Below are positions 16,765-25,600 of a stretch of DNA of 64,000 bases, in pieces (the first letter of the stretch is position 1; every line of letters starts with the position of its first letter). The translations under genes and the position numbers were made by a program. Source of the stretch: Akkermansia sp. (GTDB lineage Bacteria > Verrucomicrobiota > Verrucomicrobiia > Verrucomicrobiales > Akkermansiaceae). Under the pieces are notes generated by a model. It was not told the DNA's origin and ran no database searches. It worked only from the letters and a program-made list of their open reading frames with translations. The stretch spans positions 48,489-112,488 of the forward strand of contig JAUNHW010000005.1 of assembly GCA_030523775.1 (NCBI GenBank). The letters are read 5' to 3'.

Positions 16765-17856
16765 TCAGTCGGCATCGTTGATGTGGTCGATCAGCTGGCG
16801 CAGGCGCGCGAAGTTGCGCCGCGCGAACGAGAATTGCAGTCGCGGCATACGCGCCAGCACGGGGTCGGGGTCGGCGGCATCATCGGGCAGCTGCTCCAGG
16901 TCGTTGCGGTAGATGATGTCCGGGAAGTCGTGGCGAGCCCAATCCAGGCTCTCCTCTGTGAGCATTCCGTTCATGCGGATGACCACGCGGTCTCCATTGA
17001 AGTAGTACGAGTGGAAGCGGCTGTAGAAGTGGGCGATGTGCTCGAAGGCTTCCTGCGCGCTGGAGCAGTGGTGCAGCAGGCACTGGTCCTCCTCGGAGAT
17101 GAGGCCGGCCTCCTGCAGCTCCTTGACCACGAAGTTTTTCCAGCGGCGCCAGAAGGTTTCCTCCGGCGTGTCCAGCAGGATGATGGGGAAGATGGTGCTC
17201 TTGCCGGTCTGGATGAGCGTGATGCTCTCGTAGATTTCATCCATGGTGCCGAACCCGCCGGGCAGCGCCACCAGGGCATCGCTCTGCTTGATGAGGTTGA
17301 GCTTGCGCGTGAAGAAGTACAGGAAGCTCATGAGGTGCGGGCTGCCGGCAATGGCGGGGTTGGCCGCCTGCTCGAAGGGCAGGGTGATGTTCAGGCCGAA
17401 GGAGTGCTCCGCCGTGGCGCCCTCGTTGCACGCCTGCATGAGCCCCGGGCCGCCGCCCGTGATGACCATCAGCCCGTTGTCCGCGCACAGCTTGGCGAAG
17501 TCGTACGCCAGCTTGTACACGGGGTCGTCCGCCTTGATGCGCGCGGACCCGAAACAGGTGACCTTGCGGATGTTGCGGTACGGGCGGAACATGTTCTCCG
17601 CCGCGAACATTTCGTCCAGCGTGCTGTTCATGATGGACAGGTCGTGCCCCTCCAGCTCGCTCTGCGCCGCGTTCATCACCGTGGCGAGCAGTTGCAGCAC
17701 CGTGTCGGGGTCGTGCGTGCCGCAGAAGCGGCGCGAGAGGTCGTACAGGTTGGCATCCAGCACGGCGTTGCCGGTTTTCACCGGGATTTCCGTGTTGCTG
17801 TGCAGTTCCGCTCCGCTGTTGATATCGCGCGCCGCCAGGATGGGTCTCTGTTCCAT
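16765..17856 (-). CDS. LOG-family (TIGR00730-like) protein
   Basis: A 363-residue protein with a LOG/lysine-decarboxylase-like Rossmann domain: VTCFGSARI, ITGGGPGLMQACNEGA and PGGFGTMDEI are the family's nucleotide-binding and catalytic motifs. Relatives are nucleotide 5'-monophosphate phosphoribohydrolases. It is longer than classical LOG proteins, with about 90 extra residues at the N-terminus and a C-terminal helical tail, as in PpnN-type proteins. Start MEQRPIL is favoured by a nearby -10 box. Confidence 0.85.
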   Translation of the reverse strand: MEQRPILAARDINSGAELHSNTEIPVKTGNAVLDANLYDLSRRFCGTHDPDTVLQLLATVMNAAQSELEGHDLSIMNSTLDEMFAAENMFRPYRNIRKVTCFGSARIKADDPVYKLAYDFAKLCADNGLMVITGGGPGLMQACNEGATAEHSFGLNITLPFEQAANPAIAGSPHLMSFLYFFTRKLNLIKQSDALVALPGGFGTMDEIYESITLIQTGKSTIFPIILLDTPEETFWRRWKNFVVKELQEAGLISEEDQCLLHHCSSAQEAFEHIAHFYSRFHSYYFNGDRVVIRMNGMLTEESLDWARHDFPDIIYRNDLEQLPDDAADPDPVLARMPRLQFSFARRNFARLRQLIDHINDAD

Positions 17857-17891
17857 GCGTATACTATGCACCGCGCGCGCGTGTTTGTCAC
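17857..17891 (-). promoter_or_regulatory. Promoter of the LOG-family gene, leaderless type
   Basis: Minus strand: -35 GTGACA (17886-17891), 17-bp spacer, -10 CATAGT (17863-17868), 6 bases to ATG 17856. Confidence 0.5.
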
Positions 17892-17928
17892 GCAAAATCA
17901 TCCCGTGCCGGCCTTGCGGCGCGGAGAC

Positions 17929-19161
17929 TCAGATGGCGGAGATGGGGATGGCCGTGTTGCCCAGGCCGAGGGGCAGGGGCTTGGCCACATCGCAGATGAT
18001 GATGCCGCCGCCCAGCTTCAGCCGCCCGGTGGGGATGTGCCGCACGGCTCCCAAATCCTCCAGCGCGGGGCTGGAGCTCAGCTTCACCTCGATGGGGTAG
18101 AGCTTGCCGTTCTCCTCCAGCAGCATGTCGACCTCGTGCCCCAGTTTGTCGCGGAAGTAGCTCAAGCGGATGGTGTGGGCGCTGTTGGCGTACCCGCGCA
18201 GCACCTGGCTGAACGCCCAGCTCTCCACAATATGCCCGGCCAGGGGGCTCTCGCGCAGCTGCTTGGCAGAGGTGATGCCCGCCAGCCACGCGCACAGGCC
18301 GGAATCCATGAAGTGCATCTTGGGCGTTTTCACCAGGCGCTTGGTGGCGTTCGCGTGGTAGGGGCGCAGCAGGGTGATGATGCCGGATGTCTCTAGGATG
18401 GAGAGCCAGCGCTTGGCCGTGCTCGGGGAGATGCCCGCATCCTGCGCTATGTTTGCATACGACAGCTGCTCCCCCGTGCGCAGCGCTGCTATGCGCATCA
18501 GGTTCAGGAATGCTCCCTTGTCGCCCACTTGCGTGAGCGCGCTCACATCCCGCTCCAGGTAGCTGCTGACATACGAGTTGAAAAACACGTCTATCGGCAT
18601 GCCGGGGTCGCTCACCATTTCCGGATAGCCGCCACGCAGGATGCGCTCGAACAGGGCGTCCGTGCCGCAGGCTCGCACGCCGGCCACCGCCGCGGCCGGG
18701 TCCTCCGGGGCCAGGTGGGAGTCTCTGCCGCCCTTGCCGATGCTTTCCCTCTGCGAGAACGTGTACAGCTCCAGCACGGCTATCCGCCCCGCCAGGCTCT
18801 CTGAAAGGTCCTCCATCAGGTGGAAACGCTGCGACCCCGTCAGCCAGTACATCCCGTTGTGCCGGTCCTCATCCACCACGGCCTTGATGGCGCGCATCAG
18901 TTCGGGGGCGTACTGTATCTCATCGATGCACAGCGGTGTGCCGTACGCTTTCAAAAAGCCTTCCGGGTCCACCTGCGCCGCGCGCGCCGTTGCCACCGTG
19001 TCCAGCGATACATACTTCATCCCTTTCGGCATGATGCGACGCAGCAGCGTGCTCTTGCCCACTTGGCGCGCTCCCGTCAGCAGCACGCAGGGAAAGTGTT
19101 TCGATGCCATCTTCACGGTGTCTTCCATCGTTCGCTTCAGGTATGTGCGCTTTGCTTTCAT
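17929..19161 (-). CDS. AAA ATPase with C-terminal DUF4143 domain (intact copy)
   Basis: A 410-residue protein. The N-terminal AAA_14-type ATPase has Walker A GARQVGKST (30-38), Walker B LCIDEIQ (Asp80-Glu81) and a sensor-like YWLTGSQRF. The C-terminal half fits DUF4143, with a winged-helix-like stretch (SYANIAQDAGISPSTAKRWL) and an endonuclease-like patch (EVDMLLEENGKLYPIEVK) that resembles the D-ExK core of PD-(D/E)xK nucleases. Such genes are common, scattered and often single in bacterial and archaeal genomes; their cell role is unknown. Start MKAKRTYL has a GGGAG ribosome site. A large palindrome and TTGACA box lie just upstream. Confidence 0.88.
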   Translation of the reverse strand: MKAKRTYLKRTMEDTVKMASKHFPCVLLTGARQVGKSTLLRRIMPKGMKYVSLDTVATARAAQVDPEGFLKAYGTPLCIDEIQYAPELMRAIKAVVDEDRHNGMYWLTGSQRFHLMEDLSESLAGRIAVLELYTFSQRESIGKGGRDSHLAPEDPAAAVAGVRACGTDALFERILRGGYPEMVSDPGMPIDVFFNSYVSSYLERDVSALTQVGDKGAFLNLMRIAALRTGEQLSYANIAQDAGISPSTAKRWLSILETSGIITLLRPYHANATKRLVKTPKMHFMDSGLCAWLAGITSAKQLRESPLAGHIVESWAFSQVLRGYANSAHTIRLSYFRDKLGHEVDMLLEENGKLYPIEVKLSSSPALEDLGAVRHIPTGRLKLGGGIIICDVAKPLPLGLGNTAIPISAI

Positions 19162-19173
19162 GGCTGCTCCCGT

Positions 19174-19200
19174 CTTATACCACCACGCTCGCCTTGTCAA
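19174..19200 (-). promoter_or_regulatory. Promoter of the AAA/DUF4143 ATPase gene
   Basis: Minus strand: -35 TTGACA (19195-19200), 15-bp spacer (short), -10 TATAAG (19174-19179), then 12 bases with GGGAG to ATG 19161. The palindrome ends 7 bases upstream of the -35, a place where a bound protein would control transcription. Confidence 0.55.
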
Positions 19201-19207
19201 GGAAATT

Positions 19208-19286
19208 TGGACAAATCCACCACATTATGACGGAAAATCCGTCAAGCAAAAACGGAAAATCCGTCACGGCGTGACGGATTTGTCCA
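19208..19286. repeat. 79-bp interrupted palindrome upstream of the ATPase gene
   Basis: Outer arms TGGACAAATCC (19208-19218) and GGATTTGTCCA (19276-19286) pair perfectly; inner blocks TGACGGA (19228-19234) and TCCGTCA (19260-19266) pair around the same centre (19247), as do TCCGT and ACGGA at 19238-19242 and 19252-19256. TGACGGA-AAA-TCCGTCA (19228-19244) is itself a smaller palindrome. The sequence is unlike the palindromes of the other three loci, but its position is the same. Confidence 0.85.
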
Positions 19287-19507
19287 CTTTTGGGGTGCCG
19301 TCCTGCGGCTTTGCATCCCGCCCAAACCGCATGCCGGGGGAGCACCCGACAGGTAGGTTGAGCCTGCGCATAGGGGTGTTTGCTTGTCATTGTTCCGGGG
19401 AGGTGATAAAAAAACGAAAAAAAAATTCACAAAAGGGGGAAACGGGGTGTTAAGGGGGTAGAAACAGGAGCAGCCGCCACCCTCCGGAAAGGCTGCCGCC
19501 GCAAAAC
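19287..19507 (+). promoter_or_regulatory. Upstream region of the ECF operon
   Basis: No gene is seen. A possible promoter is -35 TTGTCA (19384-19389), 17 bp, TAAAAA (19407-19412). Long A-runs (19408-19435) and a hairpin GCAGCC/GGCTGC near 19472-19496 follow in the leader. No clear ribosome site precedes ATG 19508. Confidence 0.35.
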
Positions 19508-20029
19508 ATGGCAACGCATGAACAAGAGACCTCTCCCCGCGCAAACGGGGTGGATTGGCAGGCCTGGCTGGACGAGTACGGGGCCCGCCTCTACGCCTAT
19601 GCGAACGGTCTGGACTCCACCGAGGCGGACGACCTGGTGCAGCACGCCCTGCTGGGCGCGGTGAAGGCCGTGCGGGAGGGTCGCCTGCGGCCGCAGGGGG
19701 ACGACATCCTGCGCTATGCCTACGTGAGCGTGCGGCATGCCGCCTACCGCCATTTCAGCAAGCGGCACCGCCGCAGCGCGGTGGAGGGCGCGTGGTCCGC
19801 GGAGAAGCCGTGGCTGGGCGGGGTGGCGGAGAAAGAGGAGCAGTGCCGCAGCGTGGAGGCCGCCATGCGCACGCTTCCGCCCGCGCACGCGGAGGTGGTG
19901 TTCCTGCACCTCTGGGGCGGCCAGACCTTCCAAGACATTGCAGACACCCTGGGGGAGAGCCTGGCCTCCGTCACCTCCCGCTACAGATACGCCATCACAC
20001 TTATACGCAAACAAATTCAGAATCCATGA
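19508..20029 (+). CDS. ECF-type RNA polymerase sigma factor
   Basis: A 173-residue sigma-70 family protein. Region 2 is visible in EADDLVQHALLGAVKAV and region 4 as a helix-turn-helix (FQDIADTLGESLASVTSRYR) preceded by LPPAHAEVVFLHLWGG. It heads an operon whose next gene overlaps by 4 bases (ATGA). The operon is likely auto-activated by this sigma factor, with the next protein as its brake; this is inference from layout. Confidence 0.88.
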   Translation: MATHEQETSPRANGVDWQAWLDEYGARLYAYANGLDSTEADDLVQHALLGAVKAVREGRLRPQGDDILRYAYVSVRHAAYRHFSKRHRRSAVEGAWSAEKPWLGGVAEKEEQCRSVEAAMRTLPPAHAEVVFLHLWGGQTFQDIADTLGESLASVTSRYRYAITLIRKQIQNP

Positions 20030-20445
20030 AACAACCGGAAACAAACATCGCAACTGCCGCCCTGCCGCCCATGCCGCAGGCGCTGAAGGCGCGCCTGCTG
20101 GTGAAGCTCGGCGAAATCGGGGACTCCGCGGAGCCCACCGATGCCGAGGTGGCGGAGACGGAGGCCCTGCTGCTGGCCTGTCCGCTGCTGCCGCCCACGG
20201 CAGCCCGGGCGCAGCGCATGCGCGAGGCGGTCATGCCGCGCCGCTACGGCCGCCGCGTGCTCGCCGCCGCGGCAGCGCTCGCGCTGCTGGCCCTTCCCGC
20301 CGCCCTGTTCGTCATGCACGGGCGGGAAGGCGGCGCCATTCCCCTGCGCAGCCAAACCTACATCATCACCGACCCCGCCGACCGCTCGGAAATCATCGTC
20401 CGCGTGAAGGAACGCGCCGTGGCGGTGCCGGACGACGTCATCTGA
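20026..20445 (+). CDS. Single-pass membrane protein, possible anti-sigma factor
   Basis: A 139-residue protein with a soluble N-terminal part (1-75, Ala/Glu-rich helices), one transmembrane segment (about 78-97: VLAAAAALALLALPAALFVM) and a short outer domain. Size, topology and ATGA coupling to the sigma gene fit an anti-sigma factor, but no zinc-binding anti-sigma motif (HxxxCxxC) is present. The function is therefore an inference from position. Confidence 0.6.
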   Translation: MKQPETNIATAALPPMPQALKARLLVKLGEIGDSAEPTDAEVAETEALLLACPLLPPTAARAQRMREAVMPRRYGRRVLAAAAALALLALPAALFVMHGREGGAIPLRSQTYIITDPADRSEIIVRVKERAVAVPDDVI

Positions 20446-20456
20446 TACCCCGCACC

Positions 20457-21647
20457 ATGAAACACGCCATCACAGTCCTGATACTCGCCTGCATGTTCAT
20501 GCTGCATGCAGACGCCGCACCCGTGCTTGGCGTGAAGCCTGCGGCGTGCGCGGAGGGCAGGGGTGTGGTTGTGGAGCGAGTGGAGCAGGGCACCCCGGCC
20601 GCGCTGTCCGGCATTCGGGAGGGTGATGTGCTGCTGGCGCTGGACGGTGCGGAGGTTTCCGCGGAAACTCTGCCGCAGATGCTCTCCACCCGCCGCGCGG
20701 GAGAGACCGTGCAAATATCCCTGCGGCGCGGGGATGAGGAAGTGCAGCTGGGCGTGTGCCTGGCCGCCCGTGCCTCCGCCGCCCCCGTTCCCGCCAACGC
20801 GGAACCCGCGCTGCAGCGGGAGCTGCGCACCGCCAAGCAACGCATCCGCGTCCAGCTGGCGCGCCTGGGTGCCGGGGCAGATGTGGCCGAGCTCAACGCC
20901 GCCTTCGCAGACCTGCAGAAGGCCGCAGCCGCCCTAGTGGGCGGGGGCGACAGCACCCTGGTGCTCTACGATGCCCAGGGCAGCGTGCACATCGGCCGCG
21001 TGGACGGCATCCTGCGGGTTTCCCTCTACGACAAGGAGAACAACCGCCAGGTGAGCGCCCCCGTGGCGGATGACGGCAGCGCGCCCGCCGCCGTTGTCAC
21101 GCGCTGCCGCACGCTCGTGACCGTGCAGCACCACAGCCGCGCTGAACGCAGCGGCATGCGCCCAGGCGACACCGTGCTGAGCGTGGCCGGCCAGCCCGCC
21201 GGGGACGAGGAGGCGCTCAAGCTCATGCTGGAGACCGCGCCCGCCGGGGCGGAGCTCCGCGTGTGGCGCGTGGACCACCCCGTGACCCTCGGCCTGGCCC
21301 CGAAGGCGGCAGACCACCCGCGGCCTTCCCTGAAAGTGGACTGGGACGCCATGGAGGAAAAGGAACTGCGCGACGAGGAGCTGCGCGGCGACATGCTGGA
21401 AGAGCTGCGCCGCGAGCACCCGGACCCCGCCGTGCTGCTGCGCGGGCTGGAAGCCATGGACACGGAATCCATCACCTTCTTTGTCCGGGATTGCAGCGTC
21501 ACCCTCTTTGCGCGCAACGGCCGCGCCTATCTGCGCGTCACGGACGACGAGCTGTCCTCCCTCTATGAAATCGGCGCTCCCGGCACGCAAAACGAGCTGC
21601 CCAAGGAGCTGCACCCCATCCTCTCCGAACTTGGAAACCTCCCCTGA
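20457..21647 (+). CDS. Secreted protein with two PDZ domains
   Basis: A 396-residue exported protein (signal peptide ending LHADA). PDZ 1 covers about residues 22-100 (VVVERVEQGTPAALSGIREGDVLLALDG) and PDZ 2 about 215-285 (HHSRAERSGMRPGDTVLSVAG). No protease domain is present. PDZ domains bind peptide C-termini; here they may scaffold or sense envelope proteins. Third gene of the ECF operon. Confidence 0.78.
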   Translation: MKHAITVLILACMFMLHADAAPVLGVKPAACAEGRGVVVERVEQGTPAALSGIREGDVLLALDGAEVSAETLPQMLSTRRAGETVQISLRRGDEEVQLGVCLAARASAAPVPANAEPALQRELRTAKQRIRVQLARLGAGADVAELNAAFADLQKAAAALVGGGDSTLVLYDAQGSVHIGRVDGILRVSLYDKENNRQVSAPVADDGSAPAAVVTRCRTLVTVQHHSRAERSGMRPGDTVLSVAGQPAGDEEALKLMLETAPAGAELRVWRVDHPVTLGLAPKAADHPRPSLKVDWDAMEEKELRDEELRGDMLEELRREHPDPAVLLRGLEAMDTESITFFVRDCSVTLFARNGRAYLRVTDDELSSLYEIGAPGTQNELPKELHPILSELGNLP

Positions 21648-21656
21648 ACCCCCATC

Positions 21657-22598
21657 ATGAAACAATACCTCATCGCCATTCTCGCATGCTGTGCCGCACT
21701 CGCCCCCGCGCAGGAGGCCGCACCCGCACTGAAAAAAGACATCACCGAACTGCTCGCGCAGCTTACCGCCCGCCAGGTCTCCGAACTGGAGCAGGGGTTC
21801 GGTGATGCCTTCAACACACCCGCCTTCCTCAAGCAGCTCAAGGCCGCTCTCGTGGCGGCGGAAACCCTGCAGGGCAAGGAGGACACCACCGTTTCGGAAA
21901 CCATGGTCCTCGCCATGCTGGAGCGCTTCGAGTCGCGCGACATTGACCGCGCCGCGCTGACGGCGCGCATCGGCGAGCTGGTGAAGTCACGCCCCGCGCG
22001 CCTGAGCGAGCGCAGCCTGCTGAAGCTGGCGCAGCGCGTTGACACCGCCATGCAGCCCCTGCTGCAGCAGCGCGAGCGCGCCAAGGAGGATGCCGTGCTG
22101 GCCGCCAACGCCAAGCGCCCCGGCGTGGTCACGCTCTCCAACGGCGTGCAGGTGGAAACCCTGCCGGGCAACACCCCGCTGCGAGACATCGACCGTATCT
22201 CCGAGGAGAGCGGCATCTCCCGCCCCTTTTTCCACCGCACCACGCGCAGGGCCGTGTACGACGACCTGCCCGTGGAAATCCGCAGCGTGGGCGCGGAGAT
22301 ACCACGCGGCGGCGCCTGGGTGTTCTGGGTGCCCGGCAGCATTGCCGCCTCGCAGCAACGGGAGACCATGGACAGGCATGCCAGGGAGACCACCGACCGC
22401 AAGGCAGCCATGCAGGACCTCTTCGATTCCACCGGCGGGGTCCCCATGAAGCACGGTTCGGCCACTCCGCCCAAGGATGCGCCGCAAGCGGTCAAGCCCG
22501 GTGTCCACACGCCCGCCCTGCGCAAAATCACCGTCTGGAGGGATGGTCCGGACTCCCCCATCCAGCCCCTGCCGGACGTGATGCAAAGCTCCCACTGA
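21657..22598 (+). CDS. Secreted protein of the ECF operon, function unknown
   Basis: A 313-residue exported protein with signal peptide ending LAPAQ, an alpha-helical N-terminal half with regularly spaced Leu (resembling the dimerisation region of FKBP/Mip-type isomerases) and a stretch GVQVETLPGNTPLRDID that faintly recalls the start of an FKBP domain. The isomerase core is not evident. The C-terminal 100 residues are Pro/Lys-rich and probably unstructured. It starts 9 bases after the PDZ gene. Confidence 0.6.
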   Translation: MKQYLIAILACCAALAPAQEAAPALKKDITELLAQLTARQVSELEQGFGDAFNTPAFLKQLKAALVAAETLQGKEDTTVSETMVLAMLERFESRDIDRAALTARIGELVKSRPARLSERSLLKLAQRVDTAMQPLLQQRERAKEDAVLAANAKRPGVVTLSNGVQVETLPGNTPLRDIDRISEESGISRPFFHRTTRRAVYDDLPVEIRSVGAEIPRGGAWVFWVPGSIAASQQRETMDRHARETTDRKAAMQDLFDSTGGVPMKHGSATPPKDAPQAVKPGVHTPALRKITVWRDGPDSPIQPLPDVMQSSH

Positions 22599-22622
22599 CC
22601 ACCCCTGAAAGACATTGGCGCC

Positions 22623-25600
22623 ATGAACAAAACCAGCCTCATCCTTCTTCTGCTTGCCGCCCTGCCGCTCTGCGCGCAGGTGGACCGCTCCGCCACCGTG
22701 CTGCGCCCGCTCGGCGGGCAGGAGGCGCAAAACCGCGAGATGCAGGTGCAGCGCGTCCTCAACAAGCTCGCCACCGGAAACAAGGCCGTCTCGTTCGGCC
22801 AGTCCGCGCTGCCGCCGGAGGTCCGCTCCCGCCTGCACGACATCCTCATGCTCCCCGACCAGAGGCGGGCCGAGCAGGGCATCTCCGCCTGGCTGGACGA
22901 GTTGCTGCAGCGCGACATAGACCCCGCCGTTGCGGCGGATGAGGTGGTGCTGCTCAAGTGCCTGCAGGAAATCGTGGGCGACAGCAAGGACCGCGCGAAG
23001 GAGCAAATCGTGCGGCGCGTGCGCCACACCTTCTCCGGCACGGGCCCCGTGGACAACCGCAACCTCCAGGATTACCTGAACCAGGTGCTGCGCTGGGAGT
23101 CGTCTACCCTGCCCAGGTCCATGGCCATCGTGGATGCCGTCAACGGTGCCCCGCCGCGCTCCACCCTGCTGTTCTCGCACAGCGACAGGGCGTTCCCATA
23201 CCTGGCCAAGACCAACATGCTGTGGAGCAACCCGCGCACCTACGCTCCCTACCTGCTTTCCCTGAACGACCCCAACACCGCATCCCTGGTGGCGGTTCTC
23301 CTGCATGATGCCGATGGTCTGGAACGCGCCGCGCGCCTCAACGGCGTGCAGCACTGGCGCTTCCCCTGGGGGCATGACCTGCCGGAGGCCGTGGACAAGG
23401 CACTGGAGCTCATGGCCGCCCGCCGCCGCGCGGAGCTGCCGGATGCCGCCGCCGCGGGGGAGCTCATGAAGGCTGCCAAGTCATCCCCCGCCGGCATGCG
23501 CGGCTTCGCCCCGCGCTGCATCCTGGCCGCGGACCCCGCCGCATGCGCCTGGAAGCCGCTGTCCGACACCAAGGCCTCGCTCTTTGAGATGCCGGACGCG
23601 AGCGCCGTGCACCTGGCCCAGTGGAACAACTCGCTGCTCGGCCCCAAGACCAAGCTCTCGGAGGACTTTGCCGCGCTGGAGGGGCAGATGGAGGCCCTGG
23701 CCAGGGAGAAGCGCCTGCCCGCCCTGCTGGTGTACTCCCTGGTGGAGGACGACCTCTCCCTGCCGGGCGGGGGACACCGCCCCTGGATGGACGTGGAGGG
23801 GTACGACTCCTGCCATGCCGTGATGCTGTTCGACATCACGGCGGAGGGCGTGGACGTGCTGGTGGACGAGAAGGGGCCGCGTTTCTCCAAGGATGATCCC
23901 AAGCTGCGCGCCGCCTACCGCAGCCTCAACCTGGCGCTGCACCGCTGCGTGCTGCGCATGGCCCTGCTGGAGCGTGATGGCAAGTCCGCCGTGCTGGACA
24001 AGGCTGCGGATCGCCTGGCGGCGTGCCTCAACAAGTACAAGGCCTGGCCCCTGCTGTGGAACCAGTACAGCCTGCGCGGCGTGAGCCCGCGCGCATACCT
24101 GCGCCTCATCCGCGGGTTCAAGGGCCGCCGCAGCCTGCTTGCCGCCTTCTCCCATGTGGCCGCCGCCCCGGATGTGGAGGCCAACCTGGTGCTCACGGGG
24201 GAGCGCCCCACCGTGCAGAAGGTGGCGGATATGCTCACCGACCGCTGGATTTGCGATGGCGTGCTGGATGCCACTCCGCAGGAGCGCGCCGCCGCCCTGA
24301 ACCACGCGCTGGAGATGGAGCGCGCCCACCCGGACAAGACTGTTTCCGGCACCCTGACGTGGTTCATGCACACCACCGTGCCGGATGCCCTGGGTGATGC
24401 CACCGCGGACCAGGCGGAGCTTTACCGCCGCGAGAACGGCTTCCGCGGCCTCTGCTCGGTGTGCCGCGCGGTGGACAAGGGTGATATCGCCGCCGCCAAG
24501 CGCATGCTGTCCATCATGGCCCCGCAGGGCGGAGATGCCTACGGCTCGCCCGCCACCAGGCTCGCCGCCGCGCGCATTGCCCGCGCAGAGGGCCGCAACG
24601 CAGAGGCCGACCGCCTGGAGAAGGATGCCGTGGCCCTCACCGCCTATCTGGTCAGCCTGTTTGATGGCCGCCTGAACAGCCGACTGGCGTATTTCGCCCT
24701 GCTGCGCTACGGTCTGGTGCAGGAGACGGAGCGCCTGCAGACGCTGCTGCCCAACAAATACGGCGATATGCACGCCGCCCTGGCGGAGGCCTACGCCGCC
24801 CGCGGCATGTACGGTGCCGCCGCCTACCACATGGAGGCCCTGCTGCACGGCGCGGTCTGCCAGTCCGCCCCTTCCTGCAACGGCAACGGTACGCACCGCG
24901 ATGTGGCCCGCTGGCGCACCGCGGCGGACCTGTACCGCGCCGCCTACCTGCGCGGGATGGGCCACGCGGACCAGGCGGACAGCCTGGAGCAGGCCGCCCG
25001 CAAGGCCCAGCCCAAGCTGGCCGCCGCCGTGGACTGCTCCGCCCCCGCCGTGCAGGAGGACTGCTCCCTGCCGCAGGGGCTGCACAGCGCGGAGAGCCCC
25101 TTCGAGTCCCCCTTCTACACCTGGCATTTGGCAGATGCGGAGGACGGCAAGCCCGCCACCGTGGAGGGCAGGATTACCTACGGCAACCTTTCCCCGGACA
25201 ATACGAGCGCCAACTGGGTGCAGGTCATCCTGAAATCCGGGCGCTATCTCGTGCTGCCTGTCGCGGCGCTCCCCGCAGAGGATGTCGCCAACGTCAAGGA
25301 CTGGACCCAGCGCAACGGCATCCGCCAGTTCCACACCACCTACGGTCTCAACTTCTACGGCAAGCCCTTGGAGATGGTGCAGGACAAGCCTTTCCGCGAC
25401 CCCGGCTTCCGGCCCCACGGCGTCAAGATCACCCACGGCAAGCGCGTGCTCTTCCAGAACATGTCCGGCGGCCGCTGCTACCACTACACGGAAGCCCTCA
25501 AGGAGCCAGACCGCAAGGCGCTGGAGGACTCCATGCAGCCCGTCCACGGGCCAGACACCAAGCTGCGCACCTTCGCCACCCTGGTAGAGGCGGAGGCGGA

